Source: Microbacterium ginsengiterrae
GTDB lineage: Bacteria > Actinomycetota > Actinomycetes > Actinomycetales > Microbacteriaceae
Reading direction: 5' to 3'
NCBI RefSeq assembly: GCF_014205075.1
Contig: NZ_JACHMU010000001.1
Location: 1,426,001-1,490,000 of the forward strand
DNA: 64,000 bases
Positions 55,857-64,000 of this stretch are shown here, one piece after another. The position numbers and the translations under genes were made by a program. Each line of letters opens with the position of its first letter. Position 1 is the first letter of the stretch. The notes under the pieces were generated by a model, which was given only the letters and a program-made list of their open reading frames with translations, ran no database searches and had not been told where the DNA came from.

Positions 55857-57490
55857 TGCGCATCCTCACGGCATCCGACCGATCACTCCTCGTCGAGACG
55901 GCCGATCTCGACGAGGCCATGCGCCTCAACCTCGCGTGGGGCGACGTGCCCGGCATCGTCGAGCGCATCCCAGGGGCCCGCACCGTGCTCGTGCGCTTCG
56001 ACCCGGCACGGACGACGGCCGCCGCCCTCCGCGAACGGCTCGCGCAGACGACCGTGGACGCCGACCACGTGCCGCACCTGCGGGATGTGACCATCCCGGT
56101 GCGGTACGACGGTGAAGATCTCGACGAGGCCGCCGCCCTGCTGGAGATCTCCGCCGATGAGCTCGTGAACCGCCACTTGGCCGCGGACTGGCGGGTCGCG
56201 TTCTCCGGATTCGCCCCGGGGTTCGGGTACATGGTCAGCGGTGATCCGCTGTTCGACGTGCCGCGCCGTTCGTCACCGCGCACGCGCGTGCCGGCGGGAT
56301 CGGTCGCGCTCGCCGGCGCGTTCACCGGTGTGTATCCGCGGGAGAGCCCCGGCGGATGGCAGCTCATCGGACGCACGGATGCCGTGATGTGGGACATCGA
56401 CCGCGACCCGCCGGCGCTGCTTTCCCCTGGCACGTCCGTGCGGTTCGAGCGCGCCGACACCGAGCGGCTCCTCCTCCCCACGCACGCCGACCCGAGCCCC
56501 ACCCGCGGGTCGTCGGGCGACCCGAACGCCCCCCGCGGGTCGTTGAGCGAGCCGAAGGCGAGACGAAACGGGTTGAGCGAGGAGCGGAGCGACGAGTCGA
56601 AACCGCCCGCCATCGAGGTCCTCACTCCTTCCCTCCAGCTCCTCGTCCAGGATGCCGGACGCCCCGGCCACGCGGCCCTCGGCGTCTCCGAGTCCGGGGC
56701 GGCCGACCGCACCGCGATGCGCGCCGCCAATCAGGCCGTCGGCAACGCGCGCGACGCAGCGGTCCTCGAGAGCGTCGGCGCCGTGACGCTGCGCTTCCAT
56801 GGCGACGGTGTCGCGGTCGTCACCGGAGCGATCGGTGACATCTCGCTGACCGACGCGGAAGGCCGCACCCGCGGCATCCTGCACGGCGCCCCGTTCGCCA
56901 CCGCGGACGGCGACGAGCTCTCCGTCGCGCACCCCGCCCGCGGCCTGCGCTACATCATCGGTGTGCGCGGCGGTGTGGACGCGGCATCCGCTCTCGGCAG
57001 TCGCGCCGGCGACACCCTCGCCGGTCTCGGGCCCGATCCACTCGTCGCGGGCGACGTCATGCGAATCGGGGATCTGGCCGACCGCGCCGTCGACCCCGTG
57101 CCGCAGCCCCGCGACCTCCCCGCGCCCGGCGACCTCGTGGAGCTGGAGATCACGCTCGGTCCGCGCGACGACTGGTTCACGGCATCCGCCATCGAGACGC
57201 TGACGACGCAGGAGTGGGAGGTCACCCCTCGCTCCGACCGGGTCGGCATCCGCCTGCACGGCGAGACGCCGCTCGAGCGCGCCACCGCCGGGGAACTCCC
57301 CAGTGAGGGCGCGGTCACCGGAGCGATCCAGGTGCCCGCCGACGGGCAGCCGGTGCTGTTCCTCCCCGACCACCCCCTCACGGGCGGCTACCCGATCATC
57401 GGTGCGCTCACCGACCGCTGCCTGGACCTCGCCGCCCAGCTGCCGCCCGGCACCCGCATCCGCTTCCGCATCGACGAAGGACAATCATGA
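55856..57490 (+). CDS. pxpBC: 5-oxoprolinase subunit B-C fusion (KipI-KipA)
   Basis: 544 residues. Residues 1-205 are PxpB/KipI (cyclophilin-like; AFSGFAPGFGYMV, RVPAGSVALAG, YPRESPGGWQLIGRT). Residues about 254-544 are PxpC/KipA, the family annotated as biotin-dependent carboxyltransferase (LQLLVQDAGRPGHAALGVSESGAADR; QVPADGQPVLFLPDHPLTGGYP). The usual separate genes are fused through a linker whose codons come from a dispersed genomic repeat (RGSLSEPKARRN). The fusion also resembles the carboxyltransferase domain of urea carboxylase. It overlaps the BC-BCCP gene by 4 bases. Confidence 0.92.
   Translation: MRILTASDRSLLVETADLDEAMRLNLAWGDVPGIVERIPGARTVLVRFDPARTTAAALRERLAQTTVDADHVPHLRDVTIPVRYDGEDLDEAAALLEISADELVNRHLAADWRVAFSGFAPGFGYMVSGDPLFDVPRRSSPRTRVPAGSVALAGAFTGVYPRESPGGWQLIGRTDAVMWDIDRDPPALLSPGTSVRFERADTERLLLPTHADPSPTRGSSGDPNAPRGSLSEPKARRNGLSEERSDESKPPAIEVLTPSLQLLVQDAGRPGHAALGVSESGAADRTAMRAANQAVGNARDAAVLESVGAVTLRFHGDGVAVVTGAIGDISLTDAEGRTRGILHGAPFATADGDELSVAHPARGLRYIIGVRGGVDAASALGSRAGDTLAGLGPDPLVAGDVMRIGDLADRAVDPVPQPRDLPAPGDLVELEITLGPRDDWFTASAIETLTTQEWEVTPRSDRVGIRLHGETPLERATAGELPSEGAVTGAIQVPADGQPVLFLPDHPLTGGYPIIGALTDRCLDLAAQLPPGTRIRFRIDEGQS
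56534..56605 (+). repeat. GGGTCGTTGAGCG repeat arm inside the PxpB-PxpC linker
   Basis: This 72-base stretch matches the right arm of the intergenic repeat at 28456-28523: CGCGGGTCGTTGAGCG, then GACGAAACGGGTTGAGCG, then GAGTCGAAACCG. It is read in frame as residues 227-250 (RGSLSEPKARRN...ERSDESK), exactly between the two domains. A shorter, partly inverted CCCGCGGGTCGTCGGG precedes it. Confidence 0.88.
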
Positions 57491-59208
57491 AGAAGGTACT
57501 CATCGCCAACCGCGGCGAGATCGCGGTGCGGGTCATCAGGGCGTGCGCGGAGGCGGGCATCGCCTCTGTCGCCGTGTACGCGGACCAGGATGCCGAGGCG
57601 CTGCACGTGCGTCTCGCGGATGAGGCCGTCGGCCTCGGCGGTGCGACCGCCGCGGACACCTACCTGTCGGTCGACGCGCTGCTCGCCGCCGCAGAGCGCT
57701 CGGGTGCGGATGCCGTGCACCCCGGATACGGGTTCCTCTCCGAGAGCGCGGCGTTCGCGCGCGCGGTGGAAGGGGCCGGCCTCACCTGGATCGGCCCGTC
57801 GCCCGACAGCATCGACGCGCTCGGCGACAAGATGACCGCGCGCCGGATCGCGCAGAAGGTCGGCGCACCGCTCGCCGCCGGCACCGACGAGCCGCTGTCC
57901 GGACCGGCTGAGGCGGTCGCCTTCGCCGAGGAGCACGGCCTGCCGATCGCGATCAAGGCCGCGTTCGGCGGCGGTGGACGCGGTCTTAAGGTCGTCAGGG
58001 AACTGTCCGAGGTGGCCGAGGCGTTCGACGCCGCGACCCGCGAGGCGATCGTCGCGTTCGGACGCGGTGAGTGCTTCGTCGAGCGCTTCCTGGAGAGCCC
58101 GCGCCACATCGAGGTGCAGGTGCTCGGTGACGGCGAAGGTGCAGTGGTCGTCGTCGGCGATCGCGACTGCTCCATGCAGCGCCGCAACCAGAAGCTCATC
58201 GAGGAGGCGCCGGCGCCCGGGCTGACCGTGCAGCAGCGCTCCGAGATCCACGAGGCCGCCCGCCGGATCTGCGCCGAGGTCTCCTACCGCGGGGCGGGCA
58301 CCGTCGAGTTCCTCCTCGCCGCCGACGGCACGATCTCGTTCCTGGAGGTGAACACGCGGCTGCAGGTCGAGCACCCGGTCACCGAAGAGGTCACCGGTGT
58401 CGACCTCGTGCGCGAGCAGTTCCGCATCGCATCGGGGGAGGGCGTCTCGTTCGATGCGACCCCCGAGCCGCAGGGGCATGCGTTCGAGTTCCGCATCAAC
58501 GCGGAGGACCCCGGCCGAGGATTCCTGCCGAGCCCTGGGCGCGTCGACGCGCTGAGGATCCCCGGCGGGCCGGGCGTCCGCTGGGACAGCGGGATCGAGG
58601 CAGGGGATGCCGTCCAGCCCGCGTTCGACTCCATGATCGCGAAGCTCATCGTCCACGCGGAGACCAGGGATGCCGCGCTCGTGCGCGCGCGCCGCGCCCT
58701 GCGGGAGCTGTCGATCGACGGTCCGGCGACGGTGGTCGGGTTCGACCGTCTCGCGGTGGATGCGCCGGACTTCGCCACGGACACGTTCGCCGTCCACACG
58801 CAGTGGATCGAGAGCACGCTGCTGCCGCGCCTCGAGCCGCAGCTGCGCCCCGACCCGCTCGAAGACACCGGCCTGCAGCGCTTCGGCGTCGAGATCGACG
58901 GGCGTCGGGTCGTGCTCGGCGTCCCCGCCGCGCTGCTGCGCGGATTCGCGGCGTCGTCCGGGTCATCATCCGGGCAGACGGACGCTGCGGCATCCGATCC
59001 CGCCGACCTCACCGCCCCCGCGCCGGGGACTCTCGTGCGCTGGCTCGTCGACGATGGCGCACAGGTCGCGGCGGGGGATGCCGTCGCCGTGCTCGACGCG
59101 ATGAAGATGGAGACGCAGATCACCGCGCATCGCGCCGGCACGATCTCGCAGGCGGCCGCAGTCGGCGACATGATCGCCGCGAACGCCGTGATCGGCCGGA
59201 TCGGCTGA
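57487..59208 (+). CDS. Biotin carboxylase-BCCP fusion (AccC/AccB type)
   Basis: 573 residues. Biotin carboxylase: MKKVLIANRGEIAVRVIRACAEAG, ATP-grasp with AAFGGGGRGLKVV, catalytic segment EFLLAADGTISFLEVNTRLQVEHPVTE. After an Ala/Ser linker, a biotinyl domain carries DAMKMET with the acceptor Lys540. The BC and BCCP parts of a carboxylase are present, but no classical carboxyltransferase follows; the PxpBC fusion just upstream is homologous to the CT domain of urea carboxylase, so they may act together. GAAGGA precedes ATG 57487. Confidence 0.93.
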   Translation: MKKVLIANRGEIAVRVIRACAEAGIASVAVYADQDAEALHVRLADEAVGLGGATAADTYLSVDALLAAAERSGADAVHPGYGFLSESAAFARAVEGAGLTWIGPSPDSIDALGDKMTARRIAQKVGAPLAAGTDEPLSGPAEAVAFAEEHGLPIAIKAAFGGGGRGLKVVRELSEVAEAFDAATREAIVAFGRGECFVERFLESPRHIEVQVLGDGEGAVVVVGDRDCSMQRRNQKLIEEAPAPGLTVQQRSEIHEAARRICAEVSYRGAGTVEFLLAADGTISFLEVNTRLQVEHPVTEEVTGVDLVREQFRIASGEGVSFDATPEPQGHAFEFRINAEDPGRGFLPSPGRVDALRIPGGPGVRWDSGIEAGDAVQPAFDSMIAKLIVHAETRDAALVRARRALRELSIDGPATVVGFDRLAVDAPDFATDTFAVHTQWIESTLLPRLEPQLRPDPLEDTGLQRFGVEIDGRRVVLGVPAALLRGFAASSGSSSGQTDAAASDPADLTAPAPGTLVRWLVDDGAQVAAGDAVAVLDAMKMETQITAHRAGTISQAAAVGDMIAANAVIGRIG

Positions 59209-59213
59209 CCGAC

Positions 59214-59320
59214 AGCCGGCCGCGCCCATGACCTGCCGGCTCGGCCTCGCCGGCCCGGCCTCGCCGGGACAGGCGGAGAACTCGCGCATGGGCGGAGGAT
59301 CCGCCTGAATCTCTCCGCCC
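59214..59320. terminator. Two hairpins at convergent gene ends
   Basis: AGCCGGC (59214-59220) with GCCGGCT (59235-59241), and GGGCGGAG (59290-59297) with CTCCGCCC (59313-59320). They fill the 143-base gap between the pxp operon and the convergent hyi gene. The pairings are short and GC-rich without a T-run, so termination is plausible but unproven. Confidence 0.5.
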
Positions 59321-59351
59321 GACGCGGCGAACTCCGCCCTTCGCGGGTGGG

Positions 59352-60125
59352 CTATACGCTCGGCACGCCGTGCAGCTCGGTCTCGCGGTACTCGCATCCG
59401 ATCCAGCCGTCGTAGTCCGCGGCCTCGATCGTCGCGAAGAGTCCGGCGAAGTCGATGCCGCCGGTGCCGGGGCGCCCGCGCCCGGGGGAGTCGGCGACCT
59501 GGATGTGCCCGATGGCGGTGGCGTGCGCCGCGTACTCCGCGACGACGTCGGCGCCGTTGTTGTGGAGGTGGAACGCGTCGAAGAGCGGTCGGACGTTCGC
59601 TCGACCGGTGGCCTCGGTGACCTGAAGGGTCTCCTGCAGGGTGCTGAGGGGGTAGGCGCCGTTCTGCCCTCGCGTGAGGGCTTCGACGACGACCTGGGCA
59701 CCCACCGGACCCAGGTCGTCCGCCGCCCGGCGCAGCCGGTCGAGCGCCACGCCGTCCTGCACGCTCGGGTCGACGCCCTCGAGGCGCTGACCGTACAGCG
59801 CGTTGACGGTGCGGCACCCGGAGTCCCGGGTGATGTCGACGAGGGTGGCGAGGCTCGTGGAGAAGTCCGCTGACGCATCGGGATGCGAGAGGATGCCGCG
59901 ATCGCCGGCCGGCATGTCGCCGGCGTAGAGGTTCATCGCGGTGAGCCCGAGACCGAGCCGGTCGAGGCTCGTGAGGAACGCGGAGATCTCGTTCGCGGCG
60001 GGGGCGGCATCCGGGAACGGCCACCAGCACTCCACCGCAGTGAAGCCGTCGTCGCGGGCGCGGGCCGCCCGATCGGCGAAGGGAATGTCGGCGTACATCA
60101 GCGAGATGTTGGCGGAGAAGCGCAT
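59352..60125 (-). CDS. hyi: Hydroxypyruvate isomerase-like TIM-barrel protein
   Basis: 257 residues. AP_endonuc_2/Hyi family: MRFSANISLMYADIPFADRAARARDDGFTAVECWWPFP, the metal ligand Glu in VVVEAL, NVRPLFDAFHL, HIQVADSPGRGRPGTGGIDF and the C-terminal GCEY Glu. It interconverts hydroxypyruvate and tartronate semialdehyde. It is divergent from garR, which reduces tartronate semialdehyde, so both probably belong to one pathway. Confidence 0.88.
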   Translation of the reverse strand: MRFSANISLMYADIPFADRAARARDDGFTAVECWWPFPDAAPAANEISAFLTSLDRLGLGLTAMNLYAGDMPAGDRGILSHPDASADFSTSLATLVDITRDSGCRTVNALYGQRLEGVDPSVQDGVALDRLRRAADDLGPVGAQVVVEALTRGQNGAYPLSTLQETLQVTEATGRANVRPLFDAFHLHNNGADVVAEYAAHATAIGHIQVADSPGRGRPGTGGIDFAGLFATIEAADYDGWIGCEYRETELHGVPSV

Positions 60126-60194
60126 GTCAGGGCCTGTCTTTCGTCATTGAGAAGAAGCGGGAAGGTCTTGCCTCTTGCGTCGGAGTCCGATAGA

Positions 60195-60206
60195 TATATC
60201 GTTATA
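60195..60206. promoter_or_regulatory. Palindrome in the hyi-garR divergent promoter
   Basis: TATATCGTTATA (TATA-x-CG-x-TATA symmetry) in a locally AT-rich 112-base gap, 32 bases before the garR ATG. Such AT-rich palindromes are typical of GntR/FCD operators. No regulator gene is visible next to it in the window. Confidence 0.55.
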
Positions 60207-60237
60207 CCAACTCAGGTTCAGGACAAGGGAGTTCTTG

Positions 60238-61119
60238 ATGGCGACCGTCGGATTCATCGGTCTCGGCGTGATGGGCCTGCCCATGGCGGAGCATCTCGCC
60301 GCGGCAGGCCACGAGGTGCGCGGGTACAGCCGCACACCGCAGACGCGTCGGCGCGCCGCAGACCGCGGTGTCGTCGAGGCCGAGTCCGTCGCGGAAGCGG
60401 TGCGCGGGGCGGACACGGTCATCACAATGCTCCCGGACTCCCCGGATGTGCGCGAGGTGGCGCTCGGCGACGGGGGAGTGCTCTCCCACATCGGACCCGA
60501 TGCCACCTTCATCGACATGAGCACGATCGCGCCGTCGGTGTCACGTGAGATCTCCGCGGTGTTCGGCGAGCGGGGCGTCGACGTCCTCGACGCGCCGGTC
60601 TCCGGAGGGCAGAGCGGAGCGGAGGAGGGCACGCTGTCCATCATGGTCGGTGGCTCGGCCGCGGTGCTCGAAGCCCAACGGCCGCTGCTGGAGGCCATGG
60701 GGCGGACGATCGTGCACATGGGAGAGGCCGGTGCAGGTCAGGTGGTGAAAGCCGCCAACCAGATCGCGGTCGCCGCGCATCTGCAGGCGCTCGCCGAGGT
60801 GATCGTGTTCCTCGAGGGACACGGCATCGATGCGACGACAGGGCTGACGGCCATCGCCGGTGGCCTGGGCGGAAGCACGGTCATCGACCGGAAGTCCGCC
60901 TCCGCCGTCGCCGGATCCTTCGACCCCGGCTTCCGCATCGAACTCCACGACAAGGACCTCGCCATCGTCGCCGAATCCGCGCGGGAACAGCGGCTCTCGC
61001 TGCCCCTCACCGCCACGGTCGCGCAACTGATGCGCGCTCTCGTCGCACGGGGCGACGGAGGACTCGACCATTCGGCGCTCGTCGGTCTTGCTCGCACCCT
61101 GAACGGCGAGGGCCGATGA
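60238..61119 (+). CDS. garR: 2-hydroxy-3-oxopropionate (tartronate semialdehyde) reductase family
   Basis: 293 residues. Beta-hydroxyacid dehydrogenase: GFIGLGVMGLPMAEHL nucleotide fold, FIDMSTIAPS, the substrate motif DAPVSGGQSGAEEGTLSIMVGG, and catalytic Lys in GAGQVVKAANQ. The set fits GarR/GlxR better than 3-hydroxyisobutyrate dehydrogenase, but the two are close. With Hyi it would feed C3 sugar acids to glycerate. The next gene starts within its stop (ATGA). Confidence 0.87.
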   Translation: MATVGFIGLGVMGLPMAEHLAAAGHEVRGYSRTPQTRRRAADRGVVEAESVAEAVRGADTVITMLPDSPDVREVALGDGGVLSHIGPDATFIDMSTIAPSVSREISAVFGERGVDVLDAPVSGGQSGAEEGTLSIMVGGSAAVLEAQRPLLEAMGRTIVHMGEAGAGQVVKAANQIAVAAHLQALAEVIVFLEGHGIDATTGLTAIAGGLGGSTVIDRKSASAVAGSFDPGFRIELHDKDLAIVAESAREQRLSLPLTATVAQLMRALVARGDGGLDHSALVGLARTLNGEGR

Positions 61120-63152
61120 GCACGGCGGTGCAGACCGAGCGGTCGGATGCCGCCGCGCGCACCGGTTGGTGGGATGCCCCGTTCGCGGTGTTCCAGACGA
61201 ACCTCCGCGAGATCGATGTGACGCTGGACGTCGAGGCGACCCTCGACGACATCCAGGCACACGGAGCGGACGTCTGGCTGCTCAACGTCGGAGGCATTCT
61301 CGCGCACTACCCCACCGACCTGCGGTTCCAGACGCGCAACCCGCATCTGCGGGAGCGACCCGGCGGCGACCTCATCGCCGACGCCCTCGCCGCCACCCGC
61401 CGCCGGGGGATGCGACTGCTCGGTCGGATGGATTTCTCGAAGGTGCACCCGCGGATCATCGCCGAGCATCCGGAGTGGGCGTACCGTTCGCCGTCGGGGG
61501 AACTTCAGGTCTACGAAGGCCTCGTCAGCGTGTGTCCCCGGGGTGAGTACTACCAGCACCGGCTGCTCGACATCGTCGACGAAGTGCTCGATCGCTACGC
61601 CGTCGACGGGTTCTTCTTCAACTGGTTCGGGTTCAACGAGGTCGACTACGCAGGCGTGGTCCACGGCGTCTGCCACTGCGACGCATGCCGCCGCGCGTGG
61701 GTGGATGCTCAGGGCGATCGGCCGCTGCCCGCCCGCGTCGGAGATGACGGCTACGCGGACTGGAAGCGTCTGGCATCGGCCGCGATCGACGATCTCACCT
61801 CGCGGATCTCCGCTCACATCGGTGCCCGCCGACCGGACGCCGCGCTCATCCTCGGACGCGCGGCCGATGTGCTGTTCCATGAGGCCAACAACGCCGTCGG
61901 CCGCGTACTGTGGCCGTGGACGACCGCGGACGCCGTCAGCGCGCTGCGCGTCTCGCAACCGGACAAACCAGTGATGGTCAACGCCGTCGCGTTCGTCGAC
62001 ATGCCGTACCGTCTGGCGGGTGAACAGCCCGAGATGATGGCGCAGTATCTGCTGCAGGCGATCTCCAGAGGCGCGAACCCGTCGACGTACATCATGGGGC
62101 CGACCCGCGGCATCCGCTATCCCAGTGTCGACGCCGCCGCCGAGGTGACGCGGCTGCACCGCGACCACCGTGACGTGTACGCAGGGCTCCGGCCGGCCGC
62201 AGACGTGGCCGTCGTGATCCCCGATCCGCTCAGCGCGTCCGCGGAGCGCGCAGCCCAGGCGCGTCGGGAGTACCAGGGCGTGTGCGTTGCGCTGAGAGAG
62301 GCGCATGTCCCCTTCGAGTCGGTCGCTCAGGATCGCCTGGCCGCGATCGACCCGGCGCGCTTCACGACCGTCGTGCTTCCGGATCTCACCGGAGTGGACG
62401 ACGCGTGGCTCGAACGGCACGTCGAGGCTGGTGGCCGGATCGTCGCGACGGGCGCCAGCGGCATCGCGGAGGATGGTTCGACGGCCACATGGCATCCCGC
62501 CCGTCGGGTCGTGGACGCGGTGTCCGACCCGAATGCGCTGAAGTCGTCTTACGTGCAGCGAGGGCCGTCCGCGCCTGTCGAGGGCACTGACGTCCTCCCG
62601 CTGCACGGCACGGCGTACGAGCTCGAGTGGCGTGATCAGGCGGCGCAGGATCTGCCGCTGATCGCGCAGGCCGCGTACGGACCCCCCGAGAGGGCATACG
62701 GCCACCGCCAGGGCCCCGGGCGCGCGCGGGGCCGGTGGCGACGCGGCTCCGGTGAGGTGATGGCGCTGTCGTGGACGCCGGGGCGATCGTATGTCGAGCT
62801 CGGGCTCACCGCGATCCGCGACGTCATCGCCGAGACCGTGCGTACGGTGAGCGGACCGCAGCTCGTCGAGTTCAGCGGCCCGGAGGTCGTCGAGGTGGTG
62901 ATCGGGCGGTCCGACGCCGGCCTGGTGATCCACCTCCTCAACGGATCGGGACAGCGCCGCAACTCGTTCGGTCCCGTCATCCGCACGGGCGAGGTCCGCC
63001 TGCGGATCGCAGGCCATGCCCGACATCACGTCCGCGCGATCGTCCAGCCGGAGGCCGCGCACGCCGAGACGCACGGCGATGACCTGCTCGTCATCCTCGC
63101 CGGGGTCGGCGAGGTCGAAGCCATCGTCATCGGAGGTCCGGATGCCGGTTGA
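61116..63152 (+). CDS. GHL6-type putative glycoside hydrolase (PF14871-like)
   Basis: 678 residues, no signal peptide. The N-terminal TIM-barrel part reads FAVFQTNLREIDVTLDVEATLDDIQAHGADVWLLNVGGILAHYPTDLRFQTRNP, then LLGRMDFSKVH, typical of hypothetical glycosyl hydrolase 6. A Cys cluster C186-x-C188-x2-C191 (CHCDAC) may bind a metal as in GH42-like enzymes. The middle portion looks like a beta-galactosidase trimerisation (glutaminase-like) domain, and a small beta domain ends the protein. Function unproven; the locus suggests processing of an acidic sugar conjugate. Confidence 0.75.
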   Translation: MSTAVQTERSDAAARTGWWDAPFAVFQTNLREIDVTLDVEATLDDIQAHGADVWLLNVGGILAHYPTDLRFQTRNPHLRERPGGDLIADALAATRRRGMRLLGRMDFSKVHPRIIAEHPEWAYRSPSGELQVYEGLVSVCPRGEYYQHRLLDIVDEVLDRYAVDGFFFNWFGFNEVDYAGVVHGVCHCDACRRAWVDAQGDRPLPARVGDDGYADWKRLASAAIDDLTSRISAHIGARRPDAALILGRAADVLFHEANNAVGRVLWPWTTADAVSALRVSQPDKPVMVNAVAFVDMPYRLAGEQPEMMAQYLLQAISRGANPSTYIMGPTRGIRYPSVDAAAEVTRLHRDHRDVYAGLRPAADVAVVIPDPLSASAERAAQARREYQGVCVALREAHVPFESVAQDRLAAIDPARFTTVVLPDLTGVDDAWLERHVEAGGRIVATGASGIAEDGSTATWHPARRVVDAVSDPNALKSSYVQRGPSAPVEGTDVLPLHGTAYELEWRDQAAQDLPLIAQAAYGPPERAYGHRQGPGRARGRWRRGSGEVMALSWTPGRSYVELGLTAIRDVIAETVRTVSGPQLVEFSGPEVVEVVIGRSDAGLVIHLLNGSGQRRNSFGPVIRTGEVRLRIAGHARHHVRAIVQPEAAHAETHGDDLLVILAGVGEVEAIVIGGPDAG

Positions 63153-64000
63153 GACCGTCCTCGTGCGCTCCGATGATGCCGCTGCGGACGCGCGGCGGTG
63201 GACAGCGGACTTCCCCGACGTCCGGTTCGTGACCGATGACGACGTCGGTGCGGACGTGACCGTTGTCGCGGGGCGCGTGCACGACGCCGAGCTCGACGAC
63301 CTGACGGGGCTGTCGTGGGTGCACTCCTGGGCGGCCGGCGTCGAGGGTGACCTCGGACCTCGGATGCGCGCGCAGGTGCGCGATGGACACACCGTGGTGA
63401 CGTCGTCCGCCGGCAACGGTGCGGTTCCGCTCGCCGAGCACGCCATGATGCTCGCTCTCATGCTCGACCGCGACGCACCGCGATGGGCGCAGGCGCAACG
63501 CGCACGGCGCTGGGAGCGCCGTACCCACGGTGAACTCCTCGGACGGACGCTGGGGATCTACGGCTACGGCAACGTCGGACGCGAGCTCGCGGTGCGGGCC
63601 GCCGCATTCGGCATGCGCGTGATCGCCCTGCGTCGTCGCACCGGCACCGACGACCCGCACGTCGCACGGTTCTATCAGCCGGAGGAGATCCTCGATTTCG
63701 CCGCCCGGTGCGACGTGCTCGTCGTGGCAGCGCCGCTGACCGCCGGCACACGCGGGGCGATCGGAGAGCGCGAGATCTCGGCGCTTCCGGCCGGGGCATC
63801 CGTCATCGTCGTCTCGCGCGGAGGCATCGTCGACGACGACGCCCTCCTGCGCGCACTGCGGGCGGGTCGCATCAGAGCAGGCCTGGACGCCCACGCACAC
63901 GAACCCCTTCCCGCCGACTCGCCGTACTGGGGCGAGCCGTCTGTCATCGTCACGCCGCACAACGGCGCGACGACACTCGCGACCGCACGCCGCGGACGTG
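63142..64000 (+). CDS. D-isomer-specific 2-hydroxyacid dehydrogenase, C-terminus beyond window
   Basis: 286 codons are visible from ATG 63142 (GGAGG upstream); no stop before the edge. Rossmann motif GIYGYGNVGREL; catalytic Arg in SRGGIV, Glu in AHEPLP (usual DxE replaced by HAHE) and His in TPHNGA. It overlaps the GHL6 gene by 11 bases, so it belongs to the same operon and may act on the sugar acid released there. Distinct from the dehydrogenase at 40507-41433. Confidence 0.88.
   Translation, partial: MPVETVLVRSDDAAADARRWTADFPDVRFVTDDDVGADVTVVAGRVHDAELDDLTGLSWVHSWAAGVEGDLGPRMRAQVRDGHTVVTSSAGNGAVPLAEHAMMLALMLDRDAPRWAQAQRARRWERRTHGELLGRTLGIYGYGNVGRELAVRAAAFGMRVIALRRRTGTDDPHVARFYQPEEILDFAARCDVLVVAAPLTAGTRGAIGEREISALPAGASVIVVSRGGIVDDDALLRALRAGRIRAGLDAHAHEPLPADSPYWGEPSVIVTPHNGATTLATARRGR

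Noticed and set aside
60738..63461. A 907-codon open frame on the minus strand
   Set aside because: Fully antisense to garR, the GHL6 gene and the dehydrogenase, which are coupled and carry family motifs; the antisense product has no recognisable domain.

Overview
The window is a high-GC, densely coded bacterial chromosome segment. Gene content (IdeR/DtxR-type iron boxes, class F sortase, CebEFG-type cellobiose uptake, LAL regulators, DUF3516 helicase), frequent GTG starts with 4-base GTGA/ATGA overlaps, and a GGATGCC-rich coding style suggest an actinomycete of the Microbacteriaceae, most likely Microbacterium or a close relative. This assignment is inference; there is no rRNA gene in the window. 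I see no tRNA, rRNA, CRISPR array, prophage or transposase gene, and no gap longer than about 260 bases.

Layout. (1) 1-2253: the start of an HxlR regulator, a divergent AzoR-type flavoprotein, an SDR oxidoreductase and a VOC protein. (2) 2265-6578, minus strand: FUSC-type exporter, AlkD-like alkylation-repair protein and a DUF3516 helicase in one probable operon. (3) 6630-11571: iron-siderophore uptake operon (binding lipoprotein, two permeases, ATPase, siderophore-interacting reductase) behind two iron boxes. (4) 11627-16791: DUF998-like membrane protein, PutP, an alpha/beta hydrolase with divergent TetR and two clear operators, TspO/MBR protein. (5) 16899-19720: DUF4397 surface protein, class F sortase, ECF sigma factor and anti-sigma factor, translationally coupled. 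(6) 19835-24415: small protein, giant LAL regulator, GNAT acetyltransferase, small alarmone synthetase. (7) 24588-34554: M20 amidohydrolase and TetR, divergent from a Dpp/Opp-type ABC transporter ending in a GH3 beta-glucosidase, so the transporter probably imports oligosaccharides. (8) 34774-45339: SulP, NhaA, a LacI-GH13 pair, D-2-hydroxyacid dehydrogenase, DUF1761, PurQ/PurS, a truncated binding lipoprotein coupled to a cation-efflux protein, Apt. (9) 45469-51365: cellobiose operon cebEFG-bglC-cebR behind two perfect TGGGAGCGCTCCCA boxes. (10) 51373-59208: CatE-like VOC protein, GntR regulator, and divergently the 5-oxoprolinase cluster (NRAMP-like protein, PxpA, YcsI, PxpB-PxpC fusion, biotin carboxylase-BCCP fusion). 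(11) 59352-64000: Hyi divergent from GarR, a GHL6-type glycosidase-like protein and a D-2-hydroxyacid dehydrogenase cut by the window end.

Two themes stand out. Plant-polysaccharide and sugar-acid use is spread over four separately regulated loci (GH3, GH13, GH1 and GHL6 genes with LacI or TetR regulators or palindromic operators). Three families of non-coding repeats punctuate the gaps: three copies of an inverted CACAACTCCGGA element, a GCACGGATGCAGGG family, and the GGGTCGTTGAGCG family. One GGGTCGTTGAGCG unit lies in frame inside the linker of the PxpB-PxpC fusion. The pairing of that fusion with a BC-BCCP protein recreates all the parts of a urea-carboxylase-like enzyme and is the most interesting functional hypothesis here.
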